This document shows positions 8,277 through 15,610 of a stretch of DNA of 32,240 nucleotides, in pieces. Within the stretch, counting starts at the first letter, position 1; each line of letters opens with the position of its first letter. The notes beneath the pieces were generated by a model, which was not told the DNA's origin, did not search any database, and was given only the letters and a program-made list of their open reading frames with translations. The position numbers and the translations under genes were made by a program. This stretch comes from CAYPIE01 sp964410665 (GTDB lineage Bacteria; Planctomycetota; Planctomycetia; Gemmatales; Gemmataceae): assembly GCA_964410665.1 (NCBI GenBank), contig CAYPIE010000068.1:1-32240 (forward strand), read 5' to 3'.

Positions 8277-8450
8277 GGGCGAGCGCCTTCGACAGGAGAT
8301 TTGCCAAGCAGGGCTTCCAGGGGACACAAGGAGATACAGCTCTAGTTTAGTCGATTCCCGCGCGAACGCGACTCGAAATTTTTTTTCGCCGCAGGTGTCC
8401 CCTGGGCGAACGATTCGTCAATTCTCCCCACGTCGGCGGATGCTCGGAGC
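8277..8450 (-). promoter_or_regulatory. sigma-kinase leader with spaced GGGGACAC / GTGTCCCC boxes
   Basis: GGGGACAC at 8320-8327 and GTGTCCCC at 8395-8402 are exact inverted repeats separated by 67 bp, the same spacing as in the decayed copy. TTGCCAAGCAGGGC (8301-8314) keeps its 19-bp offset as well. A T-tract (about 8379-8386) adjoins the distal box, and CGAACGATTCG (about 8407-8417) is itself palindromic. The block 8395-8422 is identical to 4551-4578. These are candidate promoter or operator elements of the sigma operon. The rest of the divergent gap to 8548 shows nothing clear. Confidence 0.6.
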
Positions 8451-8548
8451 GGCACTCGTTCAGCCACTCGCCGACCGCGCGGCGGCCTCATCCCGTGGCG
8501 AAGCGGGGCCGAGTCTCAGAAATCTCACGGATCGAACAGGAGTTGATT

Positions 8549-9085
8549 GTGACGCGATTGATCAAGTGTACTTTGCTATGCACCGTCCTTGTCCTCGGGC
8601 TGCTCGCTGACGCCCGGGGTGATGGCCCCCCGTTCCAAGGATTTGTCGTCACTGAGCCGACGGTCATTCCGTTGGAACAACAAGACCTACTACCGGAAAA
8701 ACTCAAGGCCACGGTGCAGATCGCGGGCATCGGCCGGTCGAACCGAATCGGTTCGTTCACGACCGATGATGAATTCCTCTCGGTCGTGGACCTGGCGACC
8801 GGGAGCGGGACCATTGAGGACGGCAGAATCACCTGGGTGACGGTCCTCGGTGCGGAGTTACACGGGACAACCGAAGGGTGGAGCGAGCCGCTGCCGGACA
8901 ACGAACTGTTGATCGCCGGCACTATCACCTTTGACGGCGGGACCCGTCGGTTTCGCTTCGCCCGCGGTCAGGCCAAGTTCATCGGCGTGGTGTTCTCCGC
9001 CTTCGACGCCGACGGGAACCCTTCGGAAGATGCGAACGGCATCTATTTCTTCGATGGGGACTTGACCCTGAAGAAGCGGCCGTAG
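8549..9085 (+). CDS. secreted protein of unknown function
   Basis: From a GTG at 8549, preceded by AGGAG (8538-8542) at 6 nt, the frame encodes 178 aa. Residues 1-~24 are a signal peptide: basic start (MTRLIK), hydrophobic core (LLCTVLVLGLLA), then a cleavage-like ARG. The mature part is rich in beta-strand-forming stretches and Gly (ATGSGTIEDGRITWVTVLG, ELLIAGTITFDGGTRRF), with repeated Thr-Phe-Asp-Gly patterns that suggest a small beta-barrel or lipocalin-like fold. The general pattern resembles allene-oxide-cyclase-barrel-like bacterial proteins, but I would not assign it. The frame can be extended to 8495, but the ribosome-binding site and signal peptide favour 8549. It ends before a strong hairpin shared with the convergent tRNA. 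Confidence 0.75.
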   Translation: MTRLIKCTLLCTVLVLGLLADARGDGPPFQGFVVTEPTVIPLEQQDLLPEKLKATVQIAGIGRSNRIGSFTTDDEFLSVVDLATGSGTIEDGRITWVTVLGAELHGTTEGWSEPLPDNELLIAGTITFDGGTRRFRFARGQAKFIGVVFSAFDADGNPSEDANGIYFFDGDLTLKKRP

Positions 9086-9151
9086 CTGCGGAAGGGTCCA
9101 GCTTGCGGGCAAGGTTTCCCGGCGGCGTCACATTTCGCTTGCCACGTTGAC

Positions 9152-9186
9152 GAACAAGCCCCGGACGGATCGTCCGGGGCTTGTTC
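9152..9186. terminator. perfect 16-bp stem hairpin between convergent genes
   Basis: GAACAAGCCCCGGACG (9152-9167), loop GAT, and its exact complement (9171-9186) form a very stable stem. It lies 66 bp after the secreted-protein stop and 31 bp from the 3' end of the convergent tRNA gene. No long T-tract follows on either strand, so it may act as a bidirectional terminator or 3' stabiliser. Confidence 0.7.
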
Positions 9187-9217
9187 ATTATCCTTAGAAT
9201 ATCGCACGTCTCGCGAT

Positions 9218-9302
9218 TGCCCTGGGTGGGACTCGAACCCACACTCGCCTTACGGCGAAGGGGATTTTAAGTCCCCTGCGTCTGCCATTCCGCCACCAGG
9301 GC
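9218..9302 (-). tRNA. tRNA-Leu (anticodon UAA)
   Basis: The minus strand gives acceptor stem GCCCTGG (9302-9296) paired with CCAGGGC (9225-9219), discriminator A at 9218, and anticodon loop ACTTAAAAT with anticodon TAA. A long variable arm (TTCGCCGTAAGGCGAG) marks a class II leucine tRNA. The T-arm GTGGGTTCGAGTCCCAC is canonical. CCA is not encoded. Confidence 0.96.
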
Positions 9303-9482
9303 CGGTGCTTGGGTATCTTCGCAAGCGCATTGCCTGACGACAAGATTCTCCAGTGAGGAAAGACACCTTCCCGTTTCGGCGGGTTCGCGGGCTGACTCGC
9401 CGATGGAGGAGACCTTGCCTAGGATAGCCATGAATACCTGGCGTTCGTTTTTGGCAGGTGATTCTATGACGCAAACGATTTC

Positions 9483-9499
9483 CCTCAACCGTTGAGGAG
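9483..9499 (+). promoter_or_regulatory. palindrome overlapping the peroxiredoxin RBS
   Basis: CCTCAAC-C-GTTGAGG (9483-9497) is a 7-bp inverted repeat with a 1-nt centre. It overlaps GAGGAG (9494-9499), the ribosome-binding site of the peroxiredoxin gene, 9 nt before its ATG. It could be an operator; the 1-nt centre makes an RNA hairpin unlikely. The rest of the 206-bp gap upstream shows no recognisable promoter. Confidence 0.35.
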
Positions 9500-9508
9500 T
9501 TTTTTACG

Positions 9509-10102
9509 ATGTCTGTGCGTGTGCAAAGCGAAGCCCCCGATTTCGTGGCTCAAGCCGTCGTTGGCGAAGAATTTCAGCCGGTCCGTCTGTCCGGCTATCG
9601 TGGCCAGTATGTGCTGTTGTTCTTCTATCCGCTTGACTTCACCTTCGTTTGCCCGACCGAAATTATCGCCTTTAGCGACCGGGCCAAGGACTTCCAGGAT
9701 CGGAAATGCCAAATCCTGGGCGTGTCCATCGATAGCCATTTTACCCACCTGGCCTGGATCAAGACGCCGCGCAACCAGGGCGGGCTGGGGAAGCTGAACT
9801 ATCCGTTGGTCTCGGACCTCAACAAGGACATCAGCCGCAACTATGACGTGCTCCTGAGCGACAACACCGTGGCCCTGCGCGGCTTGTTCCTGATCGACAA
9901 GTCGGGTGTGTTGCGGCACATGCTGGTCAACGACTTGCCGCTGGGCCGCAGCGTCGATGAGGCACTACGTGTGCTCGACGCCCTGCAGCATTTCGAGCAG
10001 CACGGCGAAGTCTGTCCCGCCGATTGGCACAAGGGGGGCGCTACGATCAAAGCCGATGTCAAGGGCTCCAAGGAGTACTTCTCCAAGGCTTACAGCTCTT
10101 AA
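9509..10102 (+). CDS. typical 2-Cys peroxiredoxin (AhpC/Prx1 group)
   Basis: Thiol peroxidase reducing H2O2 and organic hydroperoxides in the cytoplasm. At 197 aa it is the normal length. The peroxidatic site is PLDFTFVCPTE with Cys48; Pro41 and Thr45 are in place, and a catalytic Arg is expected near residue 124 (VALRGLFLID). The resolving Cys169 sits in GEVCPADW near the C-terminus, so it is a typical 2-Cys dimer. GGLG (91-94) and a C-terminal YFSKAYSS tail resemble the motifs that make such enzymes sensitive to over-oxidation. ATG 9509 has a good ribosome-binding site. No ahpF or thioredoxin reductase gene is adjacent, so thioredoxin encoded elsewhere is the probable reductant. It converges on the amidase gene with a 26-bp gap. 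Confidence 0.96.
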   Translation: MSVRVQSEAPDFVAQAVVGEEFQPVRLSGYRGQYVLLFFYPLDFTFVCPTEIIAFSDRAKDFQDRKCQILGVSIDSHFTHLAWIKTPRNQGGLGKLNYPLVSDLNKDISRNYDVLLSDNTVALRGLFLIDKSGVLRHMLVNDLPLGRSVDEALRVLDALQHFEQHGEVCPADWHKGGATIKADVKGSKEYFSKAYSS

Positions 10103-10128
10103 GTGACGAGACGACCTGGGCCGCAGGG

Positions 10129-11349
10129 TCACGCAACCGCTTGACCCGCGAATCTTTCGGCCCAGGCCAGTAAGATCTCATCCCGCCACCAACTGCCGAT
10201 CACCGACAAACCGATCGGTACCCCCTGCACCTCGCCGACCGGCAGCGACACCTGGGGCAAGCGCGCCAACCCGGCCAGGCCCGTGTAGCCCAAGGTCCGC
10301 GCGTAGTAGCCCTCAGGACCGGCGTCTCGCCGCACGATGGTGCCCTTGGGCAAGGCTAGGGTTGGCGTGGTCGGCAGAATCAACACTGCCGTTGCCCCGA
10401 GGAAGGCATGCATGGTCCGGGCGAACGCCTCACGAAAGGCGATGGCCGCCGGCAGCTGCCGGCGGTCGTAGTTGCGGATCATGGTCATGCTGTCGGTCAT
10501 GAACGGGCCGAACTCGGGGCGATGCTCTTCGACCCAGGCGCCCAGACAACTCCATGCCTCGCACGCCTGGATGGTGCGATAGTTCTCAAACCACGGGATC
10601 AGGTCCGGCACCGGCCGTTTGAGGATGTGCTCCAGGGCAATGGTTTCGACCTGGATTGCGCTGGTTTGCCGCAGACGATCCACCGTCGGGGCCAGAGCCT
10701 GAGTGACCTCGGCATCCGCGAGTCGAAATCCATCATCAAGTAGATATGTTCGAGTTGGAGGCTCCACTCCAAGGTTCGCACCCGTTGCACCGAGCAAGAC
10801 CTCGGCGATGCGCCGGAGGACCTCCGCGTTCTGCGTAAACACCCCCACGGTATCCAAGCTCGGGGCAAATGGCATCAACCCCGCGACCGAAATGCGGCCA
10901 TGACTGGGGCGCCAGCCCAAGATGCCGCAGTTGGAGGCGGGGACGCGGACCGAGCCACCGGTATCGGTGCCCAGAGCAAAGTCCACCGTACCTGCCGCGA
11001 CCGCCGAAGCAGAGCCGCTCGAGGAGCCGCCGGGCATGCGGTCGGGGGCCTTGGGGTTCAGCGGGGTGCCGTCAAAATAGTTTTCGCCCAGCAGGCTAAA
11101 GGCCAGCTGATCGGTGATGGTTTTGCCGCGACAATGGGCTCCAGCGGCGAGCAGTTGCTCGACACAAACCGCATGGCAGACCGCTGGTCTATGGGTGGCT
11201 CGCCAGGTGGGGTTGCCTGCCCCAGTACGGTGGCCAGCGATGTCGAAAAGATCCTTGACGGCAAACGTCAAGCCGTCCAAGGCTCCCGAGGTGGTCGGTG
11301 GTAAGTCGAAGGTTTCGACAAAGGCGGCGGTGGCAGTGGACTGGCTCAT
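10129..11349 (-). CDS. amidase-signature hydrolase
   Basis: A 406-aa member of the amidase signature family, which hydrolyses amide bonds with a Ser-cisSer-Lys triad. Lys32 lies in FAVKDLFDI, the cis-Ser in the Gly/Ser loop GGSSSGSASA (107-116), and the nucleophile Ser133 in DTGGSVRVPAS. The C-terminal PQVSLPVGEVQGVPIGLSVIG stretch is also typical. There is no signal peptide, so it is cytoplasmic. It is somewhat shorter than GatA or AtzF and lacks the GatA tRNA-associated tail, so it is probably not the Glu-tRNA(Gln) amidotransferase subunit. The substrate cannot be assigned. The ATG at 11349 has AGGAAGA upstream. It stands alone as a transcription unit. Confidence 0.93.
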   Translation of the reverse strand: MSQSTATAAFVETFDLPPTTSGALDGLTFAVKDLFDIAGHRTGAGNPTWRATHRPAVCHAVCVEQLLAAGAHCRGKTITDQLAFSLLGENYFDGTPLNPKAPDRMPGGSSSGSASAVAAGTVDFALGTDTGGSVRVPASNCGILGWRPSHGRISVAGLMPFAPSLDTVGVFTQNAEVLRRIAEVLLGATGANLGVEPPTRTYLLDDGFRLADAEVTQALAPTVDRLRQTSAIQVETIALEHILKRPVPDLIPWFENYRTIQACEAWSCLGAWVEEHRPEFGPFMTDSMTMIRNYDRRQLPAAIAFREAFARTMHAFLGATAVLILPTTPTLALPKGTIVRRDAGPEGYYARTLGYTGLAGLARLPQVSLPVGEVQGVPIGLSVIGSWWRDEILLAWAERFAGQAVA

Positions 11350-11417
11350 GGCTCATCTTCCTCGAATGGTACTCGAGTTTCTTGGTCACCGGCATGGATT
11401 CTTGGCCGATTAAGTTT

Positions 11418-11438
11418 ACATATTTTTGTTGGATATGT
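11418..11438. promoter_or_regulatory. ACATAT-N9-ATATGT inverted repeat
   Basis: A 6-bp perfect inverted repeat with a 9-bp spacer lies 69 bp upstream of the amidase start in an unusually AT-rich patch. It could be an operator or part of the amidase promoter. The rest of the 182-bp gap (11350-11531) holds only a weak ACACG/CGTGT hairpin near 11504-11519, downstream of the next gene. Confidence 0.3.
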
Positions 11439-11531
11439 TGAGGGGTGGCCAGAGGGTTGCGTCCGCGGTAGCAAGGGTTCCAGGAGGCTCGACCCAGTAA
11501 AGGACACGTTTTTGCGTGTTTAAATTTAGAT

Positions 11532-12224
11532 CTACGCTTCCTCGTCGCCGAACTGTTCCAGGATGCCTTCGCCGGTCATCCATTCGGCACCGGTGGCGGG
11601 ATGGTAGACGACATACATGCCGTGTTCGAGCTCCCAGTCACTATCGACGTGGACAATGCAGTAGGCGAAGCCGCCCTGGTGCTCGGGGCGGATGTCAATT
11701 TCGGTCAGGTGGCAAACCAGCCGTAAGTCTTCGGGTTCAAGGATTTCGGGCTCGCCTTGAGGCTGCCGTTGGCTATTGAGGTCGTAGGCTTCCACGGAGT
11801 CGAGCAGAGCCTGGGTCAGGTCGCTGCACACGCGCAGCTCATAGTCGATGAGGAAACCGAGGGTCGCGTTCTGCCAGCGGGACGGGGCGGCTTCGGGCGG
11901 CGTGGTGATGCGCACCGGGAACAGCCCTTCGCGACGGTAATGGGCATCGCGGCGTAAGCGTGTCTGCTCCCGCTCCCACCAGAGCTGTTCCTCCTCATCG
12001 TCCCAGTCCGTTCCTTCGAACCGATCCTCCTCGGCATCGGCGAGATCGTCCTGCTCGAGCGGCAAGGCTTCGAAGGGCTCCAAGCCGGCGTGCTCCTCGC
12101 CCAAGAACGGCTCGCCGGCTGGATCGCGCACGGCATAGATGCCCAGGGTTTCCAGCGGTAGATAGGCCTCCCAGCAGCCAAAATCTTCGTCGTAGCGAAA
12201 CTGATCAAATGCTGGGTGATGCAT
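11532..12224 (-). CDS. acidic hypothetical protein, possibly DUF6985-like
   Basis: A 230-aa soluble, very acidic protein with no signal peptide. Residues ~45-90 form an Asp/Glu-rich linker (EQDDLADAEEDRFEGTDWDD) followed by a charged Arg-rich helix. The C-terminal half (~135-225) ends in alternating hydrophobic strands (FAYCIVHVDSDWELEHGMYVVYH). The pattern WELEHGMYVVYHP resembles the WDxEHGxGV-type motif of DUF6985-like proteins, but I recall this only loosely. GGAG lies about 10 nt before the ATG at 12224. It is downstream of the large kinase gene in the same direction, but the hairpin at 12284-12327 should separate the transcripts. No function is proposed. Confidence 0.7.
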   Translation of the reverse strand: MHHPAFDQFRYDEDFGCWEAYLPLETLGIYAVRDPAGEPFLGEEHAGLEPFEALPLEQDDLADAEEDRFEGTDWDDEEEQLWWEREQTRLRRDAHYRREGLFPVRITTPPEAAPSRWQNATLGFLIDYELRVCSDLTQALLDSVEAYDLNSQRQPQGEPEILEPEDLRLVCHLTEIDIRPEHQGGFAYCIVHVDSDWELEHGMYVVYHPATGAEWMTGEGILEQFGDEEA

Positions 12225-12283
12225 GGTCGCCCATCTCCGATGGAAGCAAGGAGGCGGCAGGGTGTGGAGTATTCGCGTGCGGA

Positions 12284-12327
12284 GGGCTGAGCCACGCTCG
12301 CACGCTTACGCGTGGCGTTTTCAGCCC
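12284..12327 (-). terminator. hairpin containing the kinase stop codon
   Basis: On the minus strand, GGGCTGA (12327-12321, containing the TGA stop of the kinase gene) and GCCACGC (12316-12310) pair with GCGTGGC (12297-12291) and TCAGCCC (12290-12284). That gives 14 paired bases with a 4-nt bulge and a 12-nt loop. It probably ends the kinase transcript. No U-tract follows. Confidence 0.65.
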
Positions 12328-15300
12328 GGAACCAAATGGGTTCCTAGCAGACGGTCATGGGGGGGCCGCTGGGGAAACAGCAAGCCGAGCACCAGGTACA
12401 AGGGTAGCAACAACGCCGCGGCCCAAAACAGCAATAGCCGCAATTGGACATACTGGGGGAATGTGGCTTGCACAAAGATCGAGGCCGAGAGCAGCCCGGC
12501 GAATGGTGTCCAGAGCAGCAGTGAGCGTAAGGTGCAGCGTCGACGCGTGGCCTTGCGGCCATCGGTACGCACGATCTCGATCCCGGTCAGCTGCATCGAT
12601 AAGCCACCGCGGAATACGTAAGCGCCCATGGCCCAGATAACCGGCCACACCCAAAGCAAGGCCACGGTTTGCATCCAGAACTCGGGCAAGATCGGTCGTA
12701 AGCGGACCACCCAGAAGTCATCCTCGTTGTAGCCGCGCTGGGCACGATGGGCGACCTTGACAAAGGTTTGTTGGTCGGAGCCGGGATCCTCGCCCGTTAA
12801 ATCTTCGACCATGAAGGCAGAAAAATCCTTGGCGAATTTCCGTTCAGGAGGTTTCAGACTCTGCTCAAGTTTGCGCCTTCGCAGTTTATCGCGCTGCTGC
12901 TGTAGCTTGATTTGCCCCCTGAGCTGGGCATCGTTGGGGTCCAGCGCATCGCTGGCCTGGAGTCGTGAGCGCGCGACGGAGTCGTCCAGGATGGCCAGCA
13001 TCCGATCGGCTTGTTGGCAGTAGGCATCGCGTACCCCGAACTCAATGATTCCCCCGAGCAGCCAGAGGCTGAGCATCATGGCCAGCCCGACGCTCCGAAT
13101 TAAGCTCTGCAGGCCGAATTGGGTGAGTCGGGTGCCAAAGGTCACCTCGCTGGGTGAGGCGTGGAGTTGCTTTAGCTCGGTGTGCACGGCGTGTGGCCCA
13201 GAATAACTCTCCGGCTGTACCAGCAGTCGGTTGACAATACGTCGCGCTGGCCGGGGCAGGGGGGTACGCACCCAGTCGCCGGGTCCCGTCGTCTTGCGGG
13301 GCGTTCCCTCAAGTACAAGTGTCGTGACGGCGACGAGAAAGCCCAAGCTGTGCTGGGCGGTGTGCTTCGGAGTGTGGTTGAGGTTTAAGGGAAAATCGAG
13401 CAGCATCAGCTCGCCGGTCGGTTCGATCCAAACTTGATCGAGGGTGAGCTGGTTGGGCAGGTTCCCCTCTTGCTCCGCCGTGGCCAGCTCCGCGGCCAGG
13501 CTTTTCAATAGAGGAGCGGCGGTTTTCCAGTCCAGGCGGCCCTGCGAGGCGATGACATCCTTGAGCGGAGAACCCGTGGGGGCAACGAACGCGTGCCAGC
13601 AATAGCAACGTGCGGCAAATTCGAGCTGGCCACGGGCCAGGGCCCGAGCCCGGCTAGGCCGGCTGACATCCATCCGTGGGCTTTCCAGGCGTGGCACCTC
13701 GGCGGGCCCGATCCAGATCAACAGACGCCGGCCCAAAAGTGGATCCTCACCGAGCAAGATCCGCTCACCGGCTGCATTGGCCGGTGTTGCCGCCCGGATC
13801 GAGTAGGCGCCGACCTGAGCAGGGAGGTCGCCGCTGGGTCTGGGCAGCGTTTCCAGAGGATTGGGCAGGCGGCTATCCAAACGGACCGGCCGGGCTCGTG
13901 GCGGCAGCTTCATCACGCAGGTGCCGCTCAACCATTCATGCAGCCCACGATAGTCATTCCGCCGACGCATCGGCACAATGAGCACGAGCAAACCCACCAG
14001 AAAAGGGAGGACGGCCTCAAGCAGATGCGGGCCAAAGCCGTCTTCTTCCAACTGGGTGATCAGGATTCCCGGCTGCTTGAGCGTGACGAGAATCAGCAGA
14101 AAGAAGATCAGGGTGCGAACGCCTGCGCGCAACAATCCGGGCGGGTCGGTGCTACCCGCCCGACAGACTCGCAACCGTAGCAGCCGTTTGCCGAGCGAAG
14201 TTCCGGTCAGCCCCTCAGACAGCACAAAGTAGACGGCAAGGACCAGCACAAACAAATATCCTCCCCATGCTGTGCTGGCGACTCGTGAACCAAATAGCAA
14301 CCACACCAACAGATTAATCAGGAGAAAATCGATCAGATAGGCCCCGACGCGGATCCACAGTCCACCAAAGCTTAGGTGGGAGGGGACCAGGGCGACCAGA
14401 GCCTCGCGTAGCTCGTCGAGATTCCGATAGCGCCGGCTGCGATCTCGCTGCAGCCCGGTGAGCACCACTTTTTCCAAGGAACGCGGAATTTCCGGGCGTA
14501 AGGAACGCGGCTTGGGGGGATCCTCGGAAATAATTCGGGCCAGGGCGGCGGTTGCACTATCATGTTCAAACGGAGCTTGGCCAGTGAGCAAGTAGTAAAG
14601 GGTGCCGGCGACCGAGTAAACATCGGAGGCGTAATCGACGCGTTCGCCGCGGATCTGCTCGGGTGAGGCATACAAGATGGTGCCGAGGAAAGCTCCGGAT
14701 TGGGTTAAGTTCTTCTTGGTGCCTAAAGATCGAGACAGTCCAAAGTCGCCGACCTTGACCTGACCATCGGCGGTAAGAAAGCAGTTGGACGGCTTGACGT
14801 CCCGGTGAATCACGCCGAGGCGATGGGCTTCGCGGAGCCCGGCAATGACATCGAGGATCAGGTGCACAGCCTCCTGGGGCGGCAAGGGCCCTTGCTGCTC
14901 GACGCGATCCTTCAGGGTGGTTCCAGGCATGCGCTCCATCACAATATAGGGGCGGCCCTGCTCGGTATCGGCGGCATAAACAAAGACACAGTGGGGGTGG
15001 GCAATCTGGCTGGCGAGCTTGCCTTCCTGGCGGAAGCGTTCCAGCGACGTGGCCGAGGTGGTAAATTGATTGGACAGGATCTTGATCGCCACCTGGCGAT
15101 GAAAATGGGGATCCTCGGCCTCGTAGACGGTGCCCATGCCACCGGAACCGAGCAGGCGAAGGATGCGATAGCCGCCAACCTGTGTTGGCATCGAAGTTGG
15201 CGGCAGCGACTGGGTTTGCTCCAGCTGGTCGGTGCTGTCGTGTGGTTGGGGCTGGAAGTCGGCGGTGGCGGAGGTCGGCAGGGCCGCGGACTGGGTATGC

Positions 15301-15392
15301 GGCAAGCGTTGGCCACACCAGCTGCAGAACAACGGTGGTTCGGCAGAGTATTCGAGCACACGGTCACAGCGCGGGCACACCAGTGAGTTCAT
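12321..15392 (-). CDS. membrane Ser/Thr kinase with zinc ribbon, RDD domains and a pseudokinase
   Basis: A 1023-aa protein. A zinc ribbon comes first (C6, C9, C23, C26). The kinase domain (~73-335) is complete: GSGGMG at 82-87, Lys104, HRD 196-198, DFG 216-218, SPEQ 243-246. Residues ~342-497 form an RDD-like membrane domain with about four hydrophobic segments, ending RGLHEWLSGTCVM. Residues ~520-740 look like a degenerate second kinase: GRRLLIWIG in place of the VAIK strand, and NQLTLDQVWIEPTGELMLLDFPL in place of the HRD-DFG region, without the catalytic Asp-Asn. A second RDD-like unit (~765-1023) ends PHDRLLGTHLVPG. The repeated plan suggests internal duplication. It is divergent from the tail-anchored kinase at 15611 and probably works at the cytoplasmic membrane. 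Signal and targets are unknown. Confidence 0.9.
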   Translation of the reverse strand: MNSLVCPRCDRVLEYSAEPPLFCSWCGQRLPHTQSAALPTSATADFQPQPHDSTDQLEQTQSLPPTSMPTQVGGYRILRLLGSGGMGTVYEAEDPHFHRQVAIKILSNQFTTSATSLERFRQEGKLASQIAHPHCVFVYAADTEQGRPYIVMERMPGTTLKDRVEQQGPLPPQEAVHLILDVIAGLREAHRLGVIHRDVKPSNCFLTADGQVKVGDFGLSRSLGTKKNLTQSGAFLGTILYASPEQIRGERVDYASDVYSVAGTLYYLLTGQAPFEHDSATAALARIISEDPPKPRSLRPEIPRSLEKVVLTGLQRDRSRRYRNLDELREALVALVPSHLSFGGLWIRVGAYLIDFLLINLLVWLLFGSRVASTAWGGYLFVLVLAVYFVLSEGLTGTSLGKRLLRLRVCRAGSTDPPGLLRAGVRTLIFFLLILVTLKQPGILITQLEEDGFGPHLLEAVLPFLVGLLVLIVPMRRRNDYRGLHEWLSGTCVMKLPPRARPVRLDSRLPNPLETLPRPSGDLPAQVGAYSIRAATPANAAGERILLGEDPLLGRRLLIWIGPAEVPRLESPRMDVSRPSRARALARGQLEFAARCYCWHAFVAPTGSPLKDVIASQGRLDWKTAAPLLKSLAAELATAEQEGNLPNQLTLDQVWIEPTGELMLLDFPLNLNHTPKHTAQHSLGFLVAVTTLVLEGTPRKTTGPGDWVRTPLPRPARRIVNRLLVQPESYSGPHAVHTELKQLHASPSEVTFGTRLTQFGLQSLIRSVGLAMMLSLWLLGGIIEFGVRDAYCQQADRMLAILDDSVARSRLQASDALDPNDAQLRGQIKLQQQRDKLRRRKLEQSLKPPERKFAKDFSAFMVEDLTGEDPGSDQQTFVKVAHRAQRGYNEDDFWVVRLRPILPEFWMQTVALLWVWPVIWAMGAYVFRGGLSMQLTGIEIVRTDGRKATRRRCTLRSLLLWTPFAGLLSASIFVQATFPQYVQLRLLLFWAAALLLPLYLVLGLLFPQRPPHDRLLGTHLVPG

Positions 15393-15610
15393 GGGACACC
15401 CAGCTTACCACGATGCCCAGGCGGCACGCTTCCCAGGCGGTGCGAGCGGAAAAAAACGGATTTCCTCACGCAGGGAAATCAGGCATATTGTAGAATTGTA
15501 GCGTGGACGGGAACCATCCCAGGAGTGGAGTCTTTTTGCGGATCCCCACCCGAACGCAATCGCTAACCCTTCCAGGCCGCCGGTTGACCGCGGGGTAGGA
15601 GTGCAAGCGC
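15393..15610. other. divergent kinase promoter region
   Basis: This 218-bp gap separates two kinases transcribed away from each other, so both promoters must lie here. It is locally AT-richer near 15470-15500 (CATATTGTAGAATTGTAG). AGGAG at 15597-15601 is the ribosome-binding site for the rightward gene, 9 nt from its ATG. No convincing operator was found. Confidence 0.5.

Noticed and set aside
8277..8327. Upstream in-frame extension of the sigma factor
   Set aside because: This segment is the leader shared with the decayed copy, where it is not followed by a sigma gene.
13593..14180. 195-codon plus-strand open frame
   Set aside because: Antisense to the RDD kinase; no ribosome-binding site or family pattern, as expected from GC-rich codon bias.
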